The notes under the pieces are model-generated. The model made no database searches, was not told the DNA's origin, and saw only the letters and a list, made by a program, of their open reading frames with translations. Source: Corythucha ciliata (lineage: Eukaryota; Arthropoda; Insecta; Hemiptera; Tingidae). From it: a stretch of 64,000 bases of DNA. How positions within the stretch are numbered: the first letter of the stretch is position 1; every line of letters begins with the position of its first letter. The translations under genes were made by a program, and so were the position numbers. Positions 53,869-64,000 of the stretch are shown here, piece by piece. Location of the stretch: positions 3,534,001 to 3,598,000 of the forward strand of contig CM075940.1 of assembly GCA_038030265.1 (NCBI GenBank), written 5' to 3'.

Positions 53869-54854
53869 TACGTCCTTAAAAAATAATGATTTAAATAAAG
53901 ATTTGATTTTATGTTTCAGAAAATACCAACCGACGACTTGGTGCTACGATAGGTTTTGCAAGCAACAAAAAATAGTTTTCAAGATTCCAATTTTGACGTA
54001 CATCACTCATTTTTTGCAGCAGCAGTAGTAGTAGTAGTAGTAGTAGTAGTAATAGTACTAAAGTCTGTCCACTTAGTGATGGACTCTCGAACGTGTTGCT
54101 TCATTTCGATAGTTCGATTTGTTCACTCCCACCAAAAATATTTAATGAATTTAACAACTGATCAACAACAAACTTTTTCTACGGGCACTATGGTTACGTA
54201 TAGACGCTACACAATGATCATTTGTTCTAAAATCATTCCCGGTGCGTTATTTTTAGTATAGAAGGGGTAAAGGGGAAGCTCATTTCACAAAATACGGGGG
54301 CGGGCGAGTGGTTCACAGAAGTAGTAGAACATGAACTTTGAAGATGAAATTTTGTCATATCTCGGTAAATTTCATTCTAATCTTTCTTTGTTCGGAACAG
54401 GTATTTTCGTCGGAAATTAGAGGTCTCCAGTTTCACCATACACGATTAACGGAACTACCGACACTACCTCACGAAAACAAGAATAAAACAATCATGAAAT
54501 ACATCGAGAGAGAACAGAATTCCTTGAGCTTAAGACAGAGAGTGCAGGATAGAAGACTAGATTTCGGAATGACCATAGAATTCGTCTTTACTAAATAAAC
54601 GAATAAATAACTATTTCAATGCCATCTATCGTTTTTTGAGTTATAAAACAGTGATATACAAAAATTAGTGCACCGATTCTGATGAGTATAAAATGCAGCG
54701 ATTCAACGTTACCCGTTTTTGAAGCGTTCGATTGCAACGCTGACGAATGGTAACATTTTTGTTGCAACAACGTTTCGCAACGTTTCTGTAAACGTTACAA
54801 AGTTTCAATGTAACCATTCTGCTACGTATTTGAAACGTATCTGTGCTGATTGGG
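53869..54854. other. Right part of the TA element
   Basis: Holds a (TAG)n microsatellite at about 54024-54050, a frame at 54338-54598 that I do not recognise, and the right motif array (about 54705-54840). Confidence 0.45.
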
Positions 54855-55011
54855 TATTTACTTCGTACTTTTCTTTATTATTGTGGCTGAATCGCAAGGA
54901 TTCAAAAATGTATGAAAGACGATTGTTTGAGTACTTCCGAGGACCTACGGATCTTTGTTCGTTCTCGAGATTAAGCGATGAGAGGAGCGGTCAAAGGGAA
55001 CCCGTGACGGA

Positions 55012-55613
55012 TTTTAAGGCCCGTTCACAAGCTCTATGTTTACGTTCTGTGGAGGCTATTCAACCAAACAAATTTATTCCCTCAAAAAATGAAGCATTTT
55101 GATAACATTAGAACAGTTGGATGTAGGGGGCTATGCACCCACCAAACTTCACGAAGATTGCACCCAAGGTGCGGTCCAGTCTCCGTTTCGACCTCAGACC
55201 TTCAGCCACCATCGCTACTCGGTCCTGGTCTCATCAGCCTGGTGAGCCGAGAAACCAGTAGTAGCACCTCCGCTCCCGGCGAGGGGCGGTCCATCGGCTC
55301 CGTACTCGGCTCAATTGCCGGGCTGATGAGACCTGGGGCCGTAGTTAGAGTTGTCGGGAAAAACTCACGTGAGGTGGTTGCTATGGCGAGATAGTATTAT
55401 TTCTGATGTAGCGTCCTTGGATACCGTTTGCTAGATTTTTTTCCCGACAACTCTAACTAGGGCCCCAGGACCGAGCAGCCCTGGTGGCTGAAGGCCTGAG
55501 GTCGAAACGGAGACTGGACCGCACCTTGGGTGCAATCGTCGTGAAGCATTTTGATAGGTTACATGGACTCCACAGACGGATTGCACTTAGAGCTTGTGAA
55601 CGGGCCTTTAAAA
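55012..55613. mobile_element. Foldback element (about 600 bp, long inverted arms)
   Basis: TTTTAAGGCCCGTTCACAAG at 55012 is inverted at the right end (to 55613). A second pair of arms, 55148-55230 and 55466-55548, is complementary over about 80 bp with few changes, and a third pair (CCTGGGGCC..., 55331-55366 and 55435-55470) lies further in. Nearly the whole element can fold into one hairpin. The two arms carry TGAAGCATTTTGATA in direct orientation. No coding capacity. Confidence 0.75.
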
Positions 55614-56251
55614 CTGAAAAGTGAATGGATAAAGAAACTCAAAACATATGAAGTCCCACGTTGTTTTTTTAAGCTGTGGGGGATAAACAAAAGTGATATT
55701 TGAAGTCAAAGATATTTAGATGTAATAGCATCCCTCCCCGGATAAAAAAAAATGAATAGTGATATGATGAAGACGGACCGAGGTATTTTTAGGGGGGGGG
55801 GAAGGGGGCGATAGGCATCCATACCGTTCAGGAGCTTATTTAAAAATAAAAAACAATAAATAAATACAATTATAATTTATTAATTTGAAGTACAACCACA
55901 CAGATTTTAGCAGTCACAAAAAATTGCAAAAATGGAACGTTAAGATAATCGCTTAATTTGCTTTCACGTAGAGGTTCTGTATGCCGAGGGTACGCCGTTA
56001 TTAGTTTGCCTGTTGTTATTCGAGTCAAGACAACGCTGTTTTGATCCAGTGAAATGATTTTTTTTTTCTTGAAAAAGCTTGTTAAAAGCATTTATTTAAC
56101 AAATCGATCGATAAAAAGAAGAAGACAAAAAACAGGAATGTTCGACTGAATTTGAAGCAAAAGTTAGGCTTGACCATATTGTAATTAGTAGGGAACGCCA
56201 ATCGGATATTATTTTTTGCTAATTCAAAGGCATATGCTGGTACCGGTGGAG
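55614..56251. other. 3' flank of the ODF3 gene
   Basis: AT-rich with one poly-G tract at about 55792. A minus-strand frame at 55870-56091 looks accidental. No clear polyadenylation signal chosen. Confidence 0.35.
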
Positions 56252-57989
56252 TCATGACAAGCTGTTCTTGAAATACCCGATGTAGGGTGAATGTTTGATT
56301 CCGAATGAGTGAGCAGGAGGAGCATCAGTGTGCACCTGTAAACAATAATTTTATAAATAGTTAAATAATTCAAATTTTTATATAAGTGAATGATGAGTGC
56401 TGAAAGGGGGGGGGGGTGCCGAGGCTATTGTGCACATTTCGCTATTGAAGTGCTCACGATATTGCTTATTTAACGTACTGTAAAAATGGAATATATTTCC
56501 TTTTTTATCACAAGTCGGCTCTTCACCATTAATGTATCCAGAGAAAGCTGAATGTTTGATTCCAAAAGTGAAACTTGGAGCAAACGTTTTCGTTAAACAA
56601 ACCTGGCGTCAAATAATTGGACAATTATTTTCGTTGTATCAATTATTTTTCCTCGTGGTGGTAGAAAGGGAATGGAGGAAATTCCAGTGAACAGCCAGAC
56701 CGCCGCCGTCCCCCCCCCCCCCAGCTGAAGGGGGGTGCCGTCGCACCCGTCACGGCCGAATATGATTGGGGGGGGGGGGTGCGAATACACTCACTAGTGA
56801 CACAGTCACCGATTTTTTTTTACCACTCTCACCACTTCATTCCCTTCCTATCACCACGGTCCCCCCCCCTCCATTCCGACATGCAGAAAAAATCATCAAA
56901 TGTACGTACCTTTTCAGGTGAATAAGAGCCAGGTCCCGGCTTAATTAAATTACTAGTGGGAGAGTTGAGTCTCGAAGCTACTGAATACGCCGGTGATTTG
57001 GGTAGAATGCTTTCTGTCAAGGAGTTGTACGCTCCAGGGCCAGGGATATTGGTTCGATCGTCAACGGGCTCTTTAGACCGTCCAGAAAGACTGAAGGCGG
57101 GTGCCGATTGTTTGTTGCCTTCTCTGGTACTTCCCAGGACGCCGGGGATTTTGTACACGTTTGGAGCTTCGGAAAATAATTTCAAAAAATTATTAGAGAA
57201 AAAAAATGTCCTTATGCTTTCCTTTTAAGAGAGAAGCAGTGTGGTGAGGGGGCATAAATTTGTATGGTCCTATGAAGTGGGTAGGCGTTAGAGTTAAGGT
57301 CATGTTTCTAAAAACTCGATCTACTCAGGTAATATCTGATTATTTCAATATTCCTCCTTTTCAAAATTACAGCAAAATTACTCTAATTGTATTAATTATA
57401 ATGCCGCCGTGGGTGTAGTGGAATCCTTACCTGGAGTATTATTAGGTTTTTCAACTTGAGTCTTTAATCCAAACGTAAATTTAGGAGAAGCGTCGTGAGT
57501 GACTTTATCGCTGACCTCTGGGTTGTAATCCCCAGGAGCAGGAGTCGAATCAGGTTTGGCGTCCTTACTTTTTCCATGAAGTGAGAGTGCTGGAGGACAG
57601 TCTTTACCTGTTCCGAGAGGGGGCCGAGGTTGACATTGAATTAGCAAATTACCACGTCGAAAAACACTTTTCTCACCTTTAGCACTCAAACCCGTGATGT
57701 TGTACTGCCCGGGACCTGGTCCTAGGGTATCATTCTTTCCTCCGTGCCTACAATATCAATTTTTTTTTGTTCCTTCGTTAAAAAAATGGATGGCCTACTA
57801 AGAGGGTTTTTAAAAAGGTTACCTGGCTCCAAAACTAAACGCCGGGGCTCGGCCTTTTTTCGAGTCGGGAGTGTTTTTCCCCAAAAGGTTGGGCAGATTG
57901 ACGCAAGCGGGACCTGGGCTCGTGTACTCAGCGGCAATGGGTCCGCGCCTTTTAGTGGGGGTCCAGGGTCTTTGTTGAAAGCCACCCAT
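56252..57989 (-). CDS. ODF3/CIMAP-like SHIPPO-repeat protein, five exons, 251 aa
   Basis: Exons on minus: 57989-57823, 57747-57677, 57607-57431, 57166-56910 and 56335-56252. All introns are GT-AG and phases add to an uninterrupted 251-residue frame, close to the about 254 residues of vertebrate ODF3. The start MGGFQQRPWTPTKRRGPIAA matches the family N-terminus. Pro-Gly-Pro repeats follow: TSPGPA (about 24), LGPGPGQYN (64-72), PAPGDYNPE (102-110), IPGPGAYN (179-186), KPGPGSYSPEK (214-224). The last exon gives SFGIKHSPYIGYF, the usual F(S)xGxRHSxY end. ODF3-type proteins are microtubule-associated, in sperm tails and cilia. Not mobile-element derived; intact. Confidence 0.85.
56470..56602 (-). 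CDS. Alternative last exon of the ODF3-like gene
   Basis: After the donor at 56910 a second acceptor (GACGCCAG) at 56603 opens, in the same phase, VCLTKTFAPSFTFGIKHSAF then SGYING. This parallels the normal last exon (SFGIKHSPYIGY). The frame runs on through a possible GTGAAG donor into less convincing sequence, so the 3' limit is uncertain. It looks like a duplicated terminal exon used alternatively, or a decaying copy. Confidence 0.45.
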
Positions 57990-60134
57990 CGTTTTTCGTT
58001 TTCGTTTTCAAAATTTCTTTGAATCAAAAAAGTTCATTCAGATAAGCACTAAATAATTAGCATGCTCGAAAAACGCAGTTATACGTCACAATGGAGAAGC
58101 GTCGTTGGGGGGGGGGGGTTGCCCCAACCCAATTTAATTTACGGGTTTTTGATCACCCACCGACTTTTAGTTAAATAATGAGACGTCTGACATTATTTGA
58201 GGAAAAAAAAACGACAAAAACAGAATGATTCGTCTATATTCCTCTTTAGTACTTCGTAGCTTACATTTTTTCTTCTCAACTGGGGTCTTGTCTCAACAGG
58301 ATTGCATGTTTTTAAATTATCCTAATCCGAAATTTATTTAGTACCTTTTTTAAGAGACGTAGCAGGTCAATAGCATATTTCGCTGCTTCAAAACAATGGT
58401 CTAATGGTTTTTAGTGGGAAGGAAGGGTGGAAGCATCGAGCAGGCTTAATGTTGCATTATTTGGTTGAGCTAGTGACCCCGTGCCACTTGATGCCATGCA
58501 TAAAGCAATCAATAATTTTCAGATGCAATTACAAATATAAATATTAAGTGAACAAATTAAATAAAAATAAATAAAGAAATAAATGTTATCATTATGAAGT
58601 GTTAAGTATTCCTGAGAAAGTGTGAGTGATGGAACAATAAATTACTTCACGTTGGGCTGATGTTTCGTACGCATAATTATTTATACAAAAAATGGTTGAA
58701 TTGAACCTTAAATTTACGATGGATGCAATGATTCCAAATCGCTAATTTAAATATTAAATTAAATTAAAAGATTAAATAAAGTCGCTTTACCAGTATGTCT
58801 TGACTTGAGCGGTGAACGCTGCGCGCGAGACGAGCACTGAAATGAGAATAAGTCGCGGAGATTCACGTCACGTCTGTTTGAAGACTAAAAAAGCCCAGTC
58901 GTCTCGAAAGGACTTCGATATTAAATGTGTGACGTCGGACGCAAGGACCTCCCCAATCAAAGTGACTCAGTGCAAAATCGCCCACACGGAAACCGCATTC
59001 GAATGGGAAGGAAAAAAAGATCCATAAGAAGCTGTCGTCTGCTTCGGATTCAAGAGGCGGAATAAAGCTCTAACCTCCCCTCCCTCCGGTCGTTTACAAC
59101 GAATTTCCGAATGCAAATCAACTTCTACCCTCTTGGACGAAGACAATGAAACGATACAAATCACACAAAGTAATAAATGTTTAAAAAATTAAAATGAGTT
59201 TCGGGTAATGGAAGGGGTATTAAAACGTTTAATACGTTTACTCGATGTTGAACAATCCAACAATTTTGTTCTACAAATTGGAACAGTATATGATGTTACA
59301 GAAGTCTCCGTCGTTGGGGAAGAAGCGACAGTTCCTCCCCCAATACCTTAGGACCAAAGTGTGTAACTAATTGAAAATTGAAATGCTCCAAAACCTCACA
59401 TTATTTGACCCTGATCGCTTTTAGACGAGCTCCTTGCTCCAGGTCCTTGAATTTTGAAAATTCGATGAAATAAAAAAAGTCTAGCGAGGACAGGGTGGCT
59501 GACTGGCGAAGGAGGGGTTCCTCAAAGAGTAGGCAGGTGAGGGGGCGCTTCAGAAAAACTCCATTACTCCTTTTCGTCCCACTAAGATTTGTCTTGCTTC
59601 TCTTTTACCTTTTAAGTATACAGTTGTTCCTCTACACGGTTCTACGTCCTACACATTTTCGTCCTACACTGCCTGACATACTTTCTCCATTTTTCTTTTA
59701 TTCAGAAAAAAAAAGTAAAACGTTCCCCTGTCATCGAAATTTGAATAGAAAATCACGTTCTTTTGAAGTGGCAAGGTTGTCACAACATTCAAACCGATCA
59801 CGATTTCGCCATGGACGATAATTCCACGCCAAGCATGGATTTTGGAAGTATCGAGGCTAGTGGGCATAATTTACGTCAAAAACCAGCGCTATCAACCCGA
59901 ATAAGCATAAGCCCATTAGTTTTAGTTTAAAGCAAGCGTTTCCCCAGAAAATAATGAGGTTTAATAATATTTCCCTATCCCACACCAACGGCTCAATCCA
60001 CCTCCTCCCACCACCCTATCCACTATTACAACTGGTATCACTGGTGGAGTAGGTATACCACTCTCGCTTTTAACAAAATTATAAAATAAAATAGAAATAA
60101 AAAAAGAATAGAAAGGATTAGGAACACTGCATTT
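57990..60134. other. Upstream flank of the ODF3 gene, no other gene seen
   Basis: A 71-codon plus-strand frame at 58812-59027 and a 108-codon frame at 59495-59821 have no recognised motif. A poly-G tract lies at about 58107. The region presumably contains the ODF3 promoter, but no TATA box stands out. Confidence 0.35.
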
Positions 60135-60359
60135 CAGTGTCGGCTTTAAGGGGGGGGGGGGCGAGATGGGCGACCACTCGGTGGCGCGGGTTCATAAGGG
60201 TGCACCTGGCAAAACGAGGCAAGAAAAGGCTGATGAAGAAAAAAAAAAAAAAAATGCCCTAAGAAGCGCATTTGATTTATGAATTATGAATATTTCAAAA
60301 CGATAATTTAGTTAAAAAGGAGCATTGGCATTGTCTTGGCGCCTTCTGGAGACAATTTC

Positions 60360-61575
60360 CCAGCTAAAATAGAGAAAACACGCTGATCCCCATTGTCTGG
60401 AGGTTCTTAGGCGGCTAAAACTGAGAAACCTGTTCTTGGGGCAATTACGAGGCTAAAATGTTGGAAAGTGCTAATATCCGTGGCCAAAATTATGAAAAAG
60501 CGCTAATTCGAAGTTTCAAGATGCAACTTTCAGAACCAAAATTGAGAAAAACGCTAATTCGGGGCTAAAATTGAGAAAAATGAATAATTAACGGCTGAAA
60601 TTAAGAAGAATCGTTAATTCACGGCTGAAATTGAGAAGAATAGTTGATTCACCTCGCGGGGTAAAACGATACTTCGCGGCTAAAATTTAAGAAAATAGCT
60701 TAACTCGCGGATAAAGTTGAGAAAAATCGGTATAATTCCCAGCAAAAATTACGGAAACGCCAATTCATGGCTAAAACGGAGAAAAATCGATAACTCACTA
60801 ATCAAATTGAGACAAAGCGCTAATTTCGCGGATAAAGTTGAGAAAAAACGCTTATTCGACGCTAAAATTACGAAAACACCAATTCGCAGCTTCGTAAGCT
60901 CAATTGAGAAAAGGCGCTGATTCATGACCAAAAGTATTAAAAAAAAAAAAAAAACACTAATCCGTGGCTAAAATTATAAAAATGCGCTAATGCACTGCGA
61001 AAATTGAAAAAAAGTCACTAATTCATGGCAAAAATGGAGAAAAATGGCTAATTCCACGATGATAAATTGAGAAGAAGCGCTAAAGTGTGATGTGTGGAAA
61101 AAACATTAAATAGCGGTTAAAATGGAGAAAACGCCAATTCGCGGCTTCTCAAGGCAACTTCGTGGCTGAAAATGAAATGAAAACGGGGCAAAATGAGGAA
61201 AGAGCGCTAATTAGCCTGTAAAATACGAAAACACCAATTCGCGGCTTCGAGAGCTCAAGTGAGAAAAAGCGACAATTCATGATGGCTAAAAGTGAAAAAA
61301 AAAAGAAATCAATAATACGCGTCTAAAATTAAGACAAAATGTTAATTCATGGATAACATTGGGGAAAATTTCTTATTATAGCGGCTAAAATCAGGAAAAA
61401 CACGAATTCACAATTGAGAAAAGTCGCTAGTTATTCACGTCTAAATTGAAGAAAAATCGCTAATTCACTGATGAAACTGAGAAGACGCGCTGAAGTTTGG
61501 AAAAAACGCTAAATTGCGCTTAAAATGCAGAAAACGCCCATTCATGGCTTCTCATTGCAACTTTGTGGTGAAAAT
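60360..61575. repeat. 30-bp degenerate satellite, array 2
   Basis: Roughly forty units near GAGAAAAACGCTAATTCGCG plus GCTAAAATT. Single units differ by many substitutions and by small indels, so periodicity is loose (about 28-35 bp). Short outliers follow the 430-bp block to about 62100. Same family as 34080-34420. Confidence 0.8.
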
Positions 61576-61578
61576 AAA

Positions 61579-62011
61579 AAAAACGCTGCGAATTATCGAA
61601 CAATGCCTTATTATTTCGACTGTTTATGGGTTTATTATTCATGTATGTAGTCAAATCCGGCTTGAAATTACATGAAAATCGACACCCCATACCCCTATGA
61701 TCCCAAATCCTTTGAAAATCCCCATTTTGGACCCGCTTTTTGACCCATAAAACCCCAGGGAGTTATTTGATTAAACTGATCAGATGTTAGGACCAACTAG
61801 ATCCCAAATGGAGTCTATGTGCGAAAGAACGAGTTTTTTCGAGCAATCCTAGGGCAAGATATGGCCCGGACGGCGGACGGACATTTTTTTTTTTTTTCCA
61901 GATTTGGATTCTACGCTCTTTGAAACGTAAAACTACAAATTTTGAGGGGGGGTCAACAAATTTTTTTTGCGATACGATTACAAAGACTTATTATTGAGAA
62001 ATAATAAGTCA
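61579..62011 (+). repeat. Dispersed 430-bp block, copy B
   Basis: Nearly identical to 20621-21047, same orientation; differences include an inserted TTA near the start, GGC/TGA in the CTTTTTGACCC stretch, and several single-base changes. Here the block sits inside the satellite and joins it at an AAAAACGCT shared by both. Confidence 0.8.
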
Positions 62012-62100
62012 AAATTGCTAATCCATGGCAATATTAGAAAAGTAGGCTGATTCACGTATAAAATACGAAAGTTCAAAAAATGACTCAATACACGGGAAAA

Positions 62101-62550
62101 AGTGGGTGAAATCGTAGTTTTTAACAAGTTTTGTTTCCAAATGATTAGGAGAATAGGATGTGCCGGGAGCTCGGACCAGGAGGAGTTTTTGCCAAAAAGT
62201 ATAGTTAGGTGTGAATTATACTGGAATTTTTGCGGGTTCCGAAAAAAAAAAATAAATTCCTCACAAATGAGTGGAAAAACGAAAGAAACGGGGTACATCC
62301 TCTCACTCCCCTTCCCCGTTACAACACGTTAACTTTGAAAGTTACAGAATAACCTGGGGTTATGCCCTTCCTTCGTCGTCCCTTTTTATGCATCCCCTTT
62401 TATTTCTGTCCCCTGAGCGTGACCTACTCCACTAATCTAAACTTCACTACCCGTCCCCGTAGGGCTCCATTTCCATCGCAGAGTTAGTTCACAGTAAGTG
62501 GCCACTAAACCTACTGTACGGGAGGGGGGGATAGAATACCCTTAAGTGAG
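62101..62550. other. Unassigned gap
   Basis: Plus-strand frame 62102-62332 and minus-strand frame 61978-62298 overlap and neither has a recognised motif. Confidence 0.3.
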
Positions 62551-62763
62551 TCAGAGAGCACCACACCCCAAGCTTCGTTTGGGCGGCCTTTGTCGAGTTG
62601 AGAGGGGATTCTCGATTGCTCTGGACCTTACTACGGGTTTTCCAAAACGACCGATATCGGAATATTCTTCAATTTCTTCATTTATATTTTCAACGTAATC
62701 AGCATATAAAACCATCTGTACAAGTAAAGTAATTATCGCAGCGACAATTTTTTGTAAGAGCAC
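62551..62763 (-). CDS. Small secreted-peptide-like frame (speculative)
   Basis: The minus-strand frame begins (at a GTG; no in-frame ATG before residue 17) with a hydrophobic run LLQKIVAAIITLLVQMVLYA, like a signal peptide. An acidic stretch (ENINEEIEEYSDI) and GRFGK follow: an RF-Gly-Lys sequence of the type processed to an RF-amide. A PPKR and a short tail come next. A first exon with the real start could lie upstream. I recognise no family, and it may be chance. Confidence 0.25.
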   Translation of the reverse strand: MLLQKIVAAIITLLVQMVLYADYVENINEEIEEYSDIGRFGKPVVRSRAIENPLSTRQRPPKRSLGCGAL

Positions 62764-63813
62764 TTCCGTTTTTGTTTGTTTTCAACTTGTCTTGATTATT
62801 GAAGGCTTTTCAAAATGGCACATTTATTACTATTACTATTTTTAATCATATTCGTACATGTGATAGCTTAAATACTGACTTTTAATATAAACTTTGTAAA
62901 TAAACAACTATTTCGCGGAACTGGTAAAAAATATTTAGTATAAATATTAATATTGGCATGTTTTCAACGATCAGTAGTATTCTTTTATGGGCTAATTTGT
63001 ACATAACAATAATATTTGTTTCTTCTTCTTTTTTTTTTTTTTTTTTGAGAAAAAATACTAGAAAGAAAAAAAAAATTTTAATACCACCACACTTTCCTTT
63101 CGTCCAACATCCGCGAACATGGAAGTAAAAATTTTTTTCCTATAGACCTAATTGGTCCTACAAACTCAAACAACTAAATGTAAGCTGAATGACTATTTTT
63201 CTCAGCAAAAGTTTGGCTCAGTGTAGAACACGTCTTAATTAAGCGGGAGCTGAAGTGATGATTCCTGGACCCCACTCCAATCCACCTCGTCTACAACTCC
63301 ACCTTATTTCTGAACCGGTCCTGGTTTTTGTAGACTCGTTACAATCTCTAGGGAGTTCTGCGTATGCAGTAGTGTTCCTTTTTTCGAATAAGTCGAAAGA
63401 AGAGCGTGCGAAATTTCAAGGTAAAAGTTCAAGGCGGGTTTAAAGTCACTTCGTGGACAAAATTTGAAAAAGTAATACTACCACATATGCGGAAATTCCA
63501 GGAGATTGAAGTGATTCTTTAAAAACAAGGATTGGTGCAGAAATAAGGCGAGAAAGTGTATGCCGAGTAGTAGTCGTGGGGGGGGGGGGTCGAGGAACCT
63601 TCACTGCAGCTGACCTTTAAAAAATATTTTTTGTGGCTTTTAGAGAATGAGTCAAGGATAAATAATCTATTATTTATCTCTTTTTACTTATTCTAATAAA
63701 TAATTTAAAAATATTATTTAATATCACAACAAATTAGGCTTTGCAGAGAGAATAATATTATGTTTTCCAACACAAAAACATTCAGAAGTCAAATAAATCA
63801 ACAACAACATTGC
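62764..63813. other. AT-rich gap, possible 3' UTR
   Basis: T-run at about 63028-63049 and poly-G at about 63579. The frame at 63255-63443 is unrecognised. The part near 63700-63813 may be the 3' UTR of the exon at 63814-63935. Confidence 0.3.
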
Positions 63814-63935
63814 CTATGAGTAAAAATTCTCACGCTGCTGGTAAAGAGGTAATGAGCTCATTGGAGATAGGTCGCTGTCAATTTCACTGTCTTCCGAGCT
63901 TGAGTCTTCCAGTGGCAGACTAGCCAGAGCTTGAA
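63814..63935 (-). CDS. Terminal exon of an unidentified gene (partial)
   Basis: On the minus strand TTCCTTTCTCAG, a good acceptor, is followed by 122 bp open in one phase: QALASLPLEDSSSEDSEIDS then DLSPMSSLPLYQQRENFYS and a TAG at 63814-63816. The acidic Ser-rich tail is typical of nuclear or regulatory proteins, but I cannot name it. The upstream exons lie beyond the right edge of the window. Confidence 0.45.
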
Positions 63936-64000
63936 CTGAGAAAGGAATATAAAACTGGTAAGAATACACTAAACAAACCTCAAACCCCCCTCTCGAGTTG

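Larger units (their letters stand above)
50835..54854 (+). mobile_element. TA-flanked DNA element with AACGT motif arrays and two nested elements
   Basis: CCCAATCAGCACAG at 50835 and its inverse ending at 54854 are terminal inverted repeats. TA at 50833-50834 and 54855-54856 is the target duplication. AACGTT/AACGTC/ACCGTTAC motifs recur about eleven times in the first 230 bp and again in the last 150 bp. Nested inside are a complete hAT MITE (51132-51617) and a pogo-like element (52776-53868). Without them it would be about 2.4 kb, close to the element at 40991-43544. It carries an N-terminal coding remnant at 52268-52620. Confidence 0.8.
60135..62100. mobile_element. hAT-like end with satellite interior
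   Basis: CAGTGTCGGCTTTAAGGGGG at 60135 parallels the inward CAGGGCCGAAACTAGG plus poly-G terminus of the element at 33899-38925. The DNA then becomes a long 30-bp satellite, interrupted by the dispersed 430-bp block. No opposite inverted end was found before 64000, so the right boundary is the end of the satellite. Confidence 0.4.

Noticed and set aside
55300..55345. CTGATGAG in the foldback element as a second hammerhead
   Set aside because: No GAAA partner at the right distance and no stem III.
57722..58027. 101-codon minus-strand frame
   Set aside because: Out of frame with ODF3 exon 1, which explains the same DNA with clear family motifs and correct splice phases.
58812..59027. 71-codon plus-strand frame upstream of ODF3
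   Set aside because: No motif or splice evidence; the antisense frame is equally open.

Overview
The window is eukaryotic, and most likely from an invertebrate animal, probably an arthropod; I cannot name the species. The evidence is spliceosomal introns of about 50-570 bp, AT-rich intergenic DNA, and many animal transposable-element families packed or nested in one another: piggyBac, P element, Tc1/pogo, hAT, MULE, Harbinger-like, CACTA-like, BEL/Pao, Ty3/gypsy, Penelope, and jockey- and R2-like LINEs. No operon, rRNA, convincing tRNA or CRISPR is visible.

Two loci look like intact host-type genes, both on the minus strand. A four-exon THAP zinc-finger gene (22135-23358) splices in frame to 242 residues. 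A five-exon ODF3/CIMAP (SHIPPO-repeat, ciliary/sperm-tail) gene (56252-57989) splices in frame to 251 residues and has a possible alternative last exon. An orphan terminal exon (63814-63935) and a small secreted-peptide-like frame (62551-62763) are weaker candidates.

Layout. 1-5500: repeat units, a dead piggyBac copy and a LINE tail. 5520-8752: CACTA-like element with its transposase in three frames. 9219-9706: arm of a motif-array element. 12.2-17.7 kb: relics of a LINE ORF1, P element, Tc1-like element, YqaJ nuclease, FLYWCH-MULE and a Harbinger-like transposase. 18.04-21.67 kb: piggyBac element carrying a palindromic insertion with hammerhead-like arms. 23.5-29 kb: large transposon with DDE, Ulp1-type protease and PHD parts, interrupted by an R2-like LINE fragment. 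32.8-41 kb: minus-strand BEL/Pao element cut open by a small LTR pair and by a hAT-like element that itself holds a young gypsy element (identical 138-bp LTRs). 40991-43544: motif-array element with TA target duplication. 44.6-49.6 kb: inverted gypsy remnants, Penelope RT, and a nearly intact hAT transposase. 50.6 kb: TATA box plus hammerhead-ribozyme candidate. 50835-54854: second TA element containing a complete hAT MITE and a pogo-like element. 60.1-62.1 kb: hAT-like end followed by a 30-bp degenerate satellite.

The most interesting signals are the type I hammerhead candidate at 50606-50652, the self-priming arrangement and possible frameshift heptamer in the gypsy element, the transposons with dense short-motif arrays at both ends and TA duplications, and the sharing of one satellite by two hAT-like elements.
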